From positions 1 to 11,444 of the forward strand of contig JADFPM010000060.1 of the NCBI GenBank assembly GCA_022562335.1: a stretch of DNA of 11,444 nucleotides, given 5' to 3'. This stretch comes from Chloroflexota bacterium (GTDB lineage Bacteria > Chloroflexota > Dehalococcoidia > Lucifugimonadales > UBA3495). Each line of letters starts with the position of its first letter. Position 1 is the stretch's first letter. Below the pieces are notes generated by a model. The model was not told where the DNA came from. It worked only from the letters and a program-made list of their open reading frames with translations, and did not search any database. The translations under genes were made by a program, and so were the position numbers. Positions 1-6,053 of this stretch are shown in pieces.

Positions 1-11
1 CCGGTCCCCAA

Positions 12-40
12 TTGAACCCGAAACAGTACTCAAATATAAT
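12..40 (+). promoter_or_regulatory. Sigma70-type promoter of the fusion gene
   Basis: TTGAAC at 12-17 and a perfect TATAAT at 35-40 are separated by exactly 17 bases. Transcription would start near 46-48, giving a leader of about 40 bases before the ATG at 87. This is the best promoter match in the window. It points at the fusion gene and nothing else, so that gene probably starts its own transcript. Confidence 0.75.
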
Positions 41-45
41 TCTCA

Positions 46-57
46 CCGCCGCGGCGG
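46..57. promoter_or_regulatory. 12-bp GC palindrome at predicted transcription start (possible operator)
   Basis: CCGCCGCGGCGG is identical to its own reverse complement. It begins six bases after the -10 box, where a bound repressor would block initiation. It could also be chance in GC-rich DNA or a small hairpin at the 5' end of the mRNA. The sequence and its position are seen directly; the operator role is inference. Confidence 0.35.
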
Positions 58-86
58 ATACATAGCGGATAAATAAGGAGTCCTAG

Positions 87-2147
87 ATGGCGAGCTACAC
101 CAAGAATGAAGCGCAAGACTGGGCCTGGGAGACCCTGCGAGGTCAATGGACCACGCTGATCACCCCCTTCACGCCCGAGAACAAGCTGGATGAACAGGGC
201 ATGCGCGACAACATACGCCACATCCGCCGGTTGGGCACCACCGGAGCAGGCTGTACCTGGGGCATGGGTGAATTCTGGAGCCTGACCCATGAGGAAAGGC
301 TGCGGACCATGGACATCGTGGCCGATGAAGCGGGAGGCCAATGGCCCGTGGGCGCCCACGTCACCCACACCTCGGCCGAAGAGATGATCGCCCTGGCCAA
401 GCACGCCGAGGGCGCCGGGTTCGACCTTTTGATCGTGGCCCCGTCCTACATGGTCACCAAGACGGAGGAGCAGGTCATCCAGTACGTAAAACTGCTGGCA
501 GACAACACCGAAACCGCCATCATGTTCTACAACTCCCCCCAGTTCGGCATCGTGATCAGCCCCAATGGGTTGAAAAGCATCTGCCAGATACCCGGCGTGG
601 TTGGGGTCAAAGAGGCCAGTTTCAACCAGCAGTTGTCCATCGAGACCCACCAGTTATTGGGCGAGGACTACGTCATCAGCACTCCCGACGAATGGATATT
701 CTTCCGGGCCCAGGAACTCGGTTTTCAGCAACAGGTGATGTTCGCCAACACCTCCGACTGGCGTTTCGACACCCCGGAATGCAATTACTACGTACAATTC
801 ATCGACAAGGCCACCAGCGGTGACCTGGACCACAAGTTCTACGAAGAACACGTGCGCCGGCTCAAGGAGCTATCCGATACCTGGTGGACCCGCATCATGA
901 CCAAGTACAACGGCGCCTTGCCCATAGCCATGGTGAAATATTGGGCGGAATTGATGGGCCTGGCCGCCGGTCCCACCCGTCTGCCGCTCGCCGATCTGAA
1001 TCAGGAAGAAAAAGCCCAGCTCAAGCGGGAATTGGAGCCGTTGCGGCCCAAGGCGCCGCCAAAGTCGCCGTCGATAAAAGTGCCCGCCCAACCCAGGGCG
1101 AGTTGGCTCACCGCCAATAACAACTTCGCTTCGGGCATGTTGCTGATGGTCAGCGTCCAGAACGTCGCCGAAGCCCTGGAGGCCGACCAGGGCGGGGCCG
1201 ACGTGGTGGACGTCAAAAACCTCCAGGAAGCCCTGGTGGGCTCGGGCCACCCCAACATCGTCCAGGAGGTCCGTTCCATAATCCCGGTGGAAAAGCATGT
1301 CAGCGTCACCCTGGGGGTGGTGCCAAACCAGCCGGGGACCGTGGCCATGGCGGCCTACGCCGCGGGGGTGATGAACGCCACATCGGTGAAAGTGGGCTTC
1401 CGCCAGGCCGATTACGACATGGCGGTGGAGGTGCTGCGGCAGTCGCGGCTGGCCCTGGAGGGGTTCAACACCAAGCTCATCGGGTCCCTGTTCGCCGACA
1501 ACGTCCTCTACGAAGGGGGCCTGGATGCCCACCGCATGGTGGACCTGGCCAAGGACGGGGAGTGCGACGGTTTCCTGATAGACACCCTGACCAAGGATGG
1601 CCGCAACATATTCGACTTCATACCCGAAGAAGAATTGCGGGATATGGTATTCCGAGGCAAGGAATTGGGCCTCAGCACCTCCCTTTCCGGCCACCTGAAG
1701 ATCACCGACCTGGACGAGTTGGCCCGGATCAACCCCGATATCGTCGGGGTGCGCGGCGCCGTTTGCTCACGGGGGGAGAGAGACCGGGCCGTCGCCTGGG
1801 AAGCGGTGGCTGAATTCAAAGAGGAACTGGACAAAAGAAAGACCGGCGAGATCGACGTTCACTCCGATCAAGTGCCCATCACGTCGAACGGGTCCAACGG
1901 GTGGGTGATAATCGACGGCCGGGGCAAGAGCTGCGCCGGCGTGCTGGCGGCGTTGACCCGTCAGACGGAATCCGACGGCGGCGAGAACGGCTCGATAATC
2001 GAAGCCATCCTGGCCGACGCCCTGAACATCTACGACGTGATCGTCTGGGCGGAGAAAGCCGGGCACAAAGTCCTGACCCAGCGAAAAGAGACCGACGGTA
2101 CGGTGAGGGTGCTGATACAGCCCGGGGCGTTGGTCCGGAATACCTAG
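87..2147 (+). CDS. Three-domain fusion: DapA-family aldolase, MfnB-type furan-phosphate synthase, TusA-like domain
   Basis: ATG start with AAGGAG at 75-80, six bases upstream. Residues about 18-315 are a DapA/hydratase-aldolase TIM barrel: TPF near the start, GTTG at 50-53, Tyr148 in MFYNSP, and the Schiff-base lysine Lys175 in GVVGVKEAS. Residues 316-345 are a Pro/Lys-rich linker. Residues about 350-588 match (5-formylfuran-3-yl)methyl phosphate synthase (MfnB, former DUF556), which in methanogens makes the furan of methanofuran from two glyceraldehyde 3-phosphates. The key residues are present: VVDVKN with Lys377 (Schiff base), Lys435 in SVKVGF, and Asp499 and Lys503 in IDTLTKDG; the domain ends with GVRGAVCSRGERDR. 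Residues about 606-682 look like TusA/SirA: IDGRGKSCAG with Cys616, then WAEKAGHKV and a final beta strand. The CPxP motif of TusA is reduced to CAGV. The protein is probably cytosolic, with no signal peptide or membrane segment. Domain calls are strong for the two barrels and moderate for the TusA part; the overall reaction is unknown. A true lysine-pathway DapA is unlikely, because the loop after GTTG is longer and ends in GEFWSLT, as in hydratase-aldolases. Confidence 0.85.
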   Translation: MASYTKNEAQDWAWETLRGQWTTLITPFTPENKLDEQGMRDNIRHIRRLGTTGAGCTWGMGEFWSLTHEERLRTMDIVADEAGGQWPVGAHVTHTSAEEMIALAKHAEGAGFDLLIVAPSYMVTKTEEQVIQYVKLLADNTETAIMFYNSPQFGIVISPNGLKSICQIPGVVGVKEASFNQQLSIETHQLLGEDYVISTPDEWIFFRAQELGFQQQVMFANTSDWRFDTPECNYYVQFIDKATSGDLDHKFYEEHVRRLKELSDTWWTRIMTKYNGALPIAMVKYWAELMGLAAGPTRLPLADLNQEEKAQLKRELEPLRPKAPPKSPSIKVPAQPRASWLTANNNFASGMLLMVSVQNVAEALEADQGGADVVDVKNLQEALVGSGHPNIVQEVRSIIPVEKHVSVTLGVVPNQPGTVAMAAYAAGVMNATSVKVGFRQADYDMAVEVLRQSRLALEGFNTKLIGSLFADNVLYEGGLDAHRMVDLAKDGECDGFLIDTLTKDGRNIFDFIPEEELRDMVFRGKELGLSTSLSGHLKITDLDELARINPDIVGVRGAVCSRGERDRAVAWEAVAEFKEELDKRKTGEIDVHSDQVPITSNGSNGWVIIDGRGKSCAGVLAALTRQTESDGGENGSIIEAILADALNIYDVIVWAEKAGHKVLTQRKETDGTVRVLIQPGALVRNT

Positions 2148-2186
2148 CCGGCCAATGGGCGGTCAGGCCAGAGACAGCAGGGGCCG

Positions 2187-3098
2187 TTAGATCATGAACA
2201 CCGGGCTGGCGTCCCGGTTGATTCGGGTCTCCTGCTGGATCCCGGTCCTGAGATACTTGGGGAGCGCGCTCATGTTCCGCTGGGTCTCTCCGTCGTAGAA
2301 CCGCAGTTCCTTGCCGATGCGTTCCGCCACCAGGCGGTTGATATCCTCTTCTGAAAGCGCGGCCAGGGGAGAGTCCGACGCCAGTGTGAACCCCCAAAGG
2401 GTCTGGAAGGCCGGCACGTGGGCCTGCAGCGGCACGGTGTGTTGAAAAACCTCAGCCAGGGTTTTGTAGATAGTGGTGAAGCATTCCTGGAAGCTGAGCA
2501 GCCCAGCGGGACCCGACTGGGTTGCCAATATCCCCCCGGGAGCCAGTTTCCCCTTGGCGATCTTGTAATATTCCTCGGTATACAGCAGGTAGGCCGGTCC
2601 CCCCTCCATCGGGTCCACCAAATCCATGATCATCACGTCAAAGGTATTTTGCGTATTGGCAAGGTATCCCCGGGCGTCTTCATGGATCAACTCCAACCGG
2701 GGGTCTTCGAAGCTGCCCTGGCTGTGGTTGGGAAGGTAGCGCCGGCACAGTTCCACGACTTCCTTGTCCAGGTCCAGCATGACCACCCGCTCCACTGAGG
2801 CATGGGTCAAAACCTCGCGCAAGGTACCACCCTCGCCGCCGCCGCCGATAAAGACCGTGCGGGGGTTTGGATGGAGCAGCATGGGAGGATGGACCAGAGC
2901 CTCGTGATAGACGAATTCATCGACTTCGGTGGATTGGGTCTTGCCGTCTAAAACCAGGCTGCGTCCAAAAGTATCCGATTCGAGGACTTCCACTTTCTGA
3001 AACTGGGTATTACCGGAAAAGTGCACTGTCCGCACCTGGAGCATTGTCGCCAGGTCCGGAAAGACGGTTTCCAGGTACCATTTGCCAGAGATATCCAC
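2187..3098 (-). CDS. speE: Polyamine aminopropyltransferase (spermidine/thermospermine synthase family)
   Basis: This 303-residue enzyme transfers the aminopropyl group of decarboxylated S-adenosylmethionine to a polyamine. Visible motifs are STEVDEFVYHEALVHP (56-71), the nucleotide-binding GGGGEGGTLREV (85-96), the acidic end of the next strand LDLDKE (109-113) and the catalytic aspartate region MDLVDP (158-163). The following GGPAYLLYTEEYY resembles the GGPcYkLYT segment of plant ACL5 thermospermine synthase. The overall layout, including LPKYLRTGIQQET near the end, resembles Thermus SpeE more than the E. coli enzyme. The product may therefore be thermospermine, N1-aminopropylagmatine or spermidine; sequence alone does not decide. 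The start is GTG at 3096-3098 with only a short-spaced GAGG before it. It lies 21 bases after speD, so translation may be coupled. The gene converges on the fusion gene with 39 bases between the two stops. Confidence 0.9.
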   Translation of the reverse strand: MDISGKWYLETVFPDLATMLQVRTVHFSGNTQFQKVEVLESDTFGRSLVLDGKTQSTEVDEFVYHEALVHPPMLLHPNPRTVFIGGGGEGGTLREVLTHASVERVVMLDLDKEVVELCRRYLPNHSQGSFEDPRLELIHEDARGYLANTQNTFDVMIMDLVDPMEGGPAYLLYTEEYYKIAKGKLAPGGILATQSGPAGLLSFQECFTTIYKTLAEVFQHTVPLQAHVPAFQTLWGFTLASDSPLAALSEEDINRLVAERIGKELRFYDGETQRNMSALPKYLRTGIQQETRINRDASPVFMI

Positions 3099-3119
3099 GA
3101 GCCTCGCTGAGCGGCCTAG

Positions 3120-3485
3120 CTAAGTGGTCACTGTCTGTGGGATCATGCCCCGTTGGATCTCGTGTATATATGGATCCAAGCATTCCAGCTTTTCAATCAA
3201 CAGATCGGCTACCACCTGGGGGTGGAAAGATGATCCACAAGTGAACACATCAGCCGCGGCGTAACCATATTCCGGCCAGGTGTGGATGGAGATATGAGAC
3301 TCGGCGATGGCCAAGATGCCTGTTACTCCCTGGGGATTAAACCGGTGAAAAGACTCGCCGACCACATGGGCATCCACCGATTCGGCGGCTGCCAACATCA
3401 TATCGCGGATGTGGTCGATGTCATTGAGGAGTGCGGGGTTGCACTGCCGCAGCTCCAGCAGAAGATGAACACCTAGTACATTCAA
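3120..3485 (-). CDS. speD: S-adenosylmethionine decarboxylase proenzyme (class 1B, short form)
   Basis: This 121-residue proenzyme cleaves itself between Glu62 and Ser63 in AESHISIHTWPE, and Ser63 becomes the pyruvoyl cofactor. His68 and Cys83 (in DVFTCG) sit at the same numbers as in the well-studied Thermotoga enzyme, so the protein is full length and should be active. It makes decarboxylated S-adenosylmethionine, the substrate of the SpeE encoded 21 bases downstream in the same transcript. The start is TTG at 3483-3485: the codon just upstream in frame is TGA, and GGAGG (3494-3498) lies eight bases before the TTG. An ATG slightly downstream is out of frame and stops at once. Confidence 0.95.
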   Translation of the reverse strand: MNVLGVHLLLELRQCNPALLNDIDHIRDMMLAAAESVDAHVVGESFHRFNPQGVTGILAIAESHISIHTWPEYGYAAADVFTCGSSFHPQVVADLLIEKLECLDPYIHEIQRGMIPQTVTT

Positions 3486-3533
3486 TCACCTGTCCTCCGT
3501 TCGAGTTCTTACCGCCAGTCACGGCGACAAGTC

Positions 3534-3562
3534 ATTTTATATGCATACCGGTGGGTACGCAA
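3534..3562 (-). promoter_or_regulatory. Candidate promoter of speD-speE
   Basis: On the minus strand TTGCGT (3557-3562) and TAAAAT (3534-3539) are 17 bases apart. The leader to the speD TTG would be about 40 bases and carries the strong GGAGG. It lies downstream of the T-tract terminator at 3585-3620, so the operon would be insulated from genes to the right. Confidence 0.5.
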
Positions 3563-3584
3563 TACCCTGCTACTGCAACAAGGT

Positions 3585-3620
3585 AAAAAAAGGGCCGCGG
3601 ACAGGTTTAAATCAACGGCC
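3585..3620 (-). terminator. Intrinsic terminator-like hairpin with T7 tract
   Basis: On the minus strand GGCCGT (3615-3620) can pair with GCGGCC (3593-3598), five GC pairs plus one G-U, around a 16-base loop. One C and then seven Ts (3585-3591) follow. The stem is short but the T-tract is the best in the window. It would end transcripts entering from the remnant at 3641-3805, or act as an attenuator if a speD transcript starts further upstream. Confidence 0.5.
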
Positions 3621-3640
3621 GCCGGTCTAAAACCTCGGGA

Positions 3641-3805
3641 CTACGGCCTCCGGGACGACTCCAGGTCTTCGGCGGTGGCACGCTCCAACTCCGGCTGCAA
3701 CGTCAGCTTCACCGACAGCCACACGGGCCCGGCGGCTTTGAAGGGTCCGGCAATTTCGCCGGTCCATGAAATACATTGACCAACGGGATGGGCCTTTCCC
3801 GTTGG
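3641..3805 (-). pseudogene. Probable 3' remnant of a protein gene, no start codon
   Basis: The minus strand has a 54-codon open stretch from just after a TGA (3806-3808) to a TAG at 3641-3643. Its translation reads like protein, with segments ISWTGEIAGPFKAAGPVWLS and LQPELERATAEDLE, and G/C is favoured at third positions. There is no ATG and no Shine-Dalgarno. The only usable start is a GTG at 3722-3724, leaving 27 residues. The upstream end coincides with the hairpin at 3776-3809, and the stop is followed within 25 bases by the terminator-like structure at 3585-3620. This fits the tail of a decayed gene that kept its terminator. I do not recognise the family; a real short peptide from the GTG, or a chance open frame, is possible. 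The rest of the 368-base gap 3486-3853 holds the promoter and two hairpins listed separately. Confidence 0.35.
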
Positions 3806-3809
3806 TCAA
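3776..3809 (-). terminator. Perfect 13-bp hairpin downstream of the TPR gene
   Basis: TTGACCAACGGGA at 3776-3788 and its exact complement at 3797-3809 enclose an 8-base loop. The structure begins 44 bases after the stop of the TPR gene. On the minus strand it is followed by a moderately T-rich stretch (AATGTATTT). A Rho-independent terminator is the simplest reading, though a classical T-run is missing. A weaker stem (CCGGC/GCCGG) lies next to it at about 3747-3765. Confidence 0.6.
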
Positions 3810-3853
3810 ATCGGGTTCATATCTTAGATTTGGGGGCCGCAGCGCCGGCCGGT

Positions 3854-4690
3854 CTATTCGTTATCGCCCCAATCAGTGTCCATGGCTTCTTCGTCGATGG
3901 ACGGCTCGTCGTCATCGTCAAGATTTTCTTCGCTGATGTAGTGGGCCAGGTTGCCTCCCAGGTATATCCGATGCTCCGCTTTTACCCTGGTCGGGAAGGA
4001 ACAGACGCTGCGTAGGCTGGGGTCCCGGTGGGTCTCACGCACAATGATGGAAACGGCCTGTTCATTTATTCCCACTATGGCGGCATCGTACTTGTTGCCC
4101 CCATCCATCAAGCGGATCAACCGCCGGGCCATTTTGGGGTCGATTTGGCCCAGGTACTCGCCGTTCCCGTCATAGACGTTGATGTTGTTGTGCTCCACCA
4201 CCAGGTTGGCGGGGTCGCTGGGTGCGATTCGGGCGATGACCTGGCGGCTGGCCATGTTCCGTAGCACGGTCATCCCTGATTTACCGCTCTCTTCGATAAA
4301 CAACTGGGGTGCGCCGCCGCCCTTGCGGGCCTGTTTGGCCACCGCCGGCGCGTCACCCAGTTGGGTCAGCCGGGCGATGTTCTTCTTGGCGATGTTGTTA
4401 TACGGGGCGACCAGTACCACCCGGTTCAAAATCTTTTTGGCTTCGTCGTATTGGGCCAACTCCATCAGGGCTTTGCCCAGCCGGTTCATGGCCTCAACGT
4501 CGTCTTCAAAAAGCTCGAGAATGGCGCGGTTGACCTCGGTGGCGCGCTCCCATTCGCCGCTCAACGCTAGGGAAATGGCCTCATTGCTTAGATCACGCCT
4601 CAGACGCGCGGCGTTCCCGGAGCGGGCCTCGTCCTTGGCGCCGTTATGTCCATTGTGAAGAATCTCATTGTTGGTATGGTTATACATCAT
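3854..4690 (-). CDS. TPR-repeat protein with a C-terminal beta domain and acidic tail
   Basis: The protein has 278 residues from the ATG at 4688-4690, chosen because GAGGAG (4697-4702) lies six bases upstream; the next codon is also ATG. The frame is open to 4828, but the extra 46 residues look unlike coding sequence. Residues about 36-110 form two helical tetratricopeptide-like repeats (NEAISLALSGEWERATEVNR, then LGKALMELAQYDEAKKILNR), usually a protein-binding scaffold. After a Lys/Gly linker, residues about 141-235 are beta-rich, with NINVYDGNGEYLGQIDPKMA resembling the strand pattern of HIRAN-like domains; this is a tentative match. Residues 253-278 are strongly acidic (DDDDE and more). 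The N-terminus is Asn/His-rich and there is no signal peptide. The beta domain plus acidic tail suggests nucleic-acid or polymerase contact, but this is inference. It appears to be transcribed alone. Confidence 0.75.
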   Translation of the reverse strand: MMYNHTNNEILHNGHNGAKDEARSGNAARLRRDLSNEAISLALSGEWERATEVNRAILELFEDDVEAMNRLGKALMELAQYDEAKKILNRVVLVAPYNNIAKKNIARLTQLGDAPAVAKQARKGGGAPQLFIEESGKSGMTVLRNMASRQVIARIAPSDPANLVVEHNNINVYDGNGEYLGQIDPKMARRLIRLMDGGNKYDAAIVGINEQAVSIIVRETHRDPSLRSVCSFPTRVKAEHRIYLGGNLAHYISEENLDDDDEPSIDEEAMDTDWGDNE

Positions 4691-5188
4691 CGAATACTCC
4701 TCATTCACTCCTGCGGAACGCGAAAACCAATGCAGGCGCAACGAGAGGAAGAACGCCAATGCACAATACTCCGGTGGACAAGACTCAAGTCCAACGGAAA
4801 CCGGCCACGGGCGCGGGGAATAAAACAACGCGGGCTACATCGCCGCTGGTGTTGAATCGGCCCCAGCCACCTCCTCCGCCTCACTACCTCCAGGCCACAA
4901 GGGACCGGCCCACCGAACGTTTTCACGTCTCTCGCGGCCGGACCATCGCCCCGGTCAGACCCGCCTATCCTTCATCTCCCGCGCCATGAGAACGCTGGAG
5001 TTTTAGGTAGTTCCATCTGCCCCGGATGCGACGTGAACTATCGTGTTTATTGGTTGATTAATAGTAGTTACAACAAAACCGTGCCATGGGTCAAGCCTAT
5101 TTTCCCGCGATTCTAAAGCAAAACCGGGATTGAATATCGGCTTACGCCTGAGCAAAGAGAATTCTTCGGGGATCAAACGGCACGGGCC
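4691..5188. other. 498-base intergenic region / long leader of the TPR gene
   Basis: The part at 5030-5110 is AT-richer than its surroundings and holds the candidate minus-strand promoter listed separately. From there a leader of about 370 bases would precede the TPR gene. That leader is GC-rich, but I recognise no known riboswitch. On the plus strand, 4759-4989 is an ATG-started frame of 76 codons rich in Pro, Arg and Thr, with only a distant GAGAGG before it. I do not call it a gene. No convincing terminator was found after the glycosyltransferase stop at 5189. Confidence 0.4.
5067..5094 (-). promoter_or_regulatory. Candidate promoter for the TPR gene
   Basis: On the minus strand TTGACC (5089-5094) and TGTAAC (5067-5072) are 16 bases apart, within an AT-rich patch. 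The -35 matches five of six consensus bases and the -10 four of six. It is the best candidate in the gap between the glycosyltransferase and the TPR gene. Confidence 0.35.
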
Positions 5189-5953
5189 CTAATGAAGGGG
5201 CGGTTTTTCAACGGAAACCGGCTGGTTAAAGCCCGCATACCGTCCTCTTTTATAATTCCAGCGTATTTTGAGTAAATCTCCGGTCATGGACAGAGAATCC
5301 GTTACCGGCCGAACCTTGCTCCCCTGTCCGTAATACCAATCGACGCCGATCTCCCGGATGGTCAGGCCCGACTTCCATGCCAGAAACATGATCTCCGCAT
5401 CAAAAGCGAACCCTTCCATCCTTTGTACACCGAACAACCTAGGAACGATCTCTCCCCGGTAGCATTTGAAACCACATTGAGTATCCTTCAATCCCGGCAC
5501 CGTCAAGATGCGCACCAGACCGTTGTAGAACCTGCCCATCATATGCCGGTAGACCGGTTCGCCGATCCTTTGGGAATCGGGCCGCTCCCTGGACCCCACG
5601 GCGATATCCACATCCTGGGTCTGGGGAGGCAACAGCCTTTCAACTTGATCTATGGGCACCGACAGATCTGCGTCGCAGAGAAGCCGGTATGTCCCCGCCG
5701 ACTCCAGCATCCCATGCTTGACCGCCCACCCTTTGCCCCGGTGCTCCAGACTCAAAAGCTTTACATTGTTGTGGGATGAGGCAAACTCTCCCACCAACTT
5801 TGCCGTGTCGTCGGTTGAGCCGTCGTCGGCCACCACCACCTCCCAGGGGTAGGAACCGGTGGTCAGAAATCCCAAGACCTGTTCCAGGGTCCGCTGGATG
5901 CGGGCCTCCTCGTTGAAAGCGGGTATGACAACTGAAAGATAGGGCTGGGCCAA
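5189..5953 (-). CDS. Family 2 glycosyltransferase (dolichyl-phosphate beta-glucosyltransferase-like)
   Basis: The 254-residue GT-A fold enzyme opens with LSVVIPAFNEEARI (6-19). It carries ADDGSTDDT (42-50) for the nucleotide sugar and CDADLSVP (93-100), whose DAD is the metal-binding DXD. The later LKDTQCGFKCYRGE and MEGFAFDAEIMFLAWK segments are typical of the ALG5/DPM1-like group that glucosylates or mannosylates a lipid phosphate. Unlike eukaryotic ALG5 it has no N-terminal membrane anchor, and no membrane segment follows the catalytic domain, so it is probably cytosolic or peripheral. The start is TTG at 5951-5953, with GGAG (5962-5965) eight bases upstream. It is the last gene of the run phnA-like, thrB, lysC, GT2, 53 bases after lysC. 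Its acceptor and sugar cannot be told from the sequence. Confidence 0.85.
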   Translation of the reverse strand: MAQPYLSVVIPAFNEEARIQRTLEQVLGFLTTGSYPWEVVVADDGSTDDTAKLVGEFASSHNNVKLLSLEHRGKGWAVKHGMLESAGTYRLLCDADLSVPIDQVERLLPPQTQDVDIAVGSRERPDSQRIGEPVYRHMMGRFYNGLVRILTVPGLKDTQCGFKCYRGEIVPRLFGVQRMEGFAFDAEIMFLAWKSGLTIREIGVDWYYGQGSKVRPVTDSLSMTGDLLKIRWNYKRGRYAGFNQPVSVEKPPLH

Positions 5954-5993
5954 CGGTGGTTCTCCGGGACGGGATGGCCGACTGGACGCGGCT

Positions 5994-6053
5994 ATTCTTC
6001 TTGGTCCTATTCTTGCTGGTCCTGTTCTTCCTGGTCCTGTTCTTCTTGGTCCA
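5994..6053. repeat. Four tandem 15-bp repeats across the lysC stop codon
   Basis: Four copies of a 15-base unit lie at 5994-6008, 6009-6023, 6024-6038 and 6039-6053; the consensus on the plus strand is close to GTTCTTCCTGGTCCT. On the minus strand they encode Asp-Gln-Glu-Glu-Gln. In the two last copies the final CAG has become TAG: the first TAG ends lysC, the second lies one unit further on in the same frame. Copy-number change would lengthen or shorten the LysC tail without a frameshift, because 15 is a multiple of three. Confidence 0.9.

Noticed and set aside
30..650. 206-codon minus-strand frame at the left end
   Set aside because: Antisense to the promoter and the DapA-like domain; no Shine-Dalgarno and no family resemblance.
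870..1694. Long open frame of 274 codons on the minus strand, antisense to the MfnB region
   Set aside because: It lies wholly inside a well-supported gene, is rich in His, Gly and Gln as expected of a GC-rich antisense shadow, and matches no family.
2148..2186. Possible shared terminator between the convergent fusion gene and speE
   Set aside because: Only 4-5-bp GGCC pairings were found, with no T-tract on either strand.
3627..3809. 60-codon minus-strand frame with ATG overlapping the 13-bp hairpin
   Set aside because: Its first codons are the hairpin itself, it has no Shine-Dalgarno, and another frame at the same place reads more like protein.
4691..4828. 46-residue N-terminal extension of the TPR protein
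   Set aside because: GAGGAG sits right before the internal ATG at 4690, and the extension (Cys, Trp, Phe and Arg rich) does not resemble the rest of the protein.
4759..4989. 76-codon Pro/Arg-rich plus-strand frame starting with ATG
   Set aside because: Poor ribosome site, low-complexity composition and no recognisable family; kept only as a note on the intergenic region.
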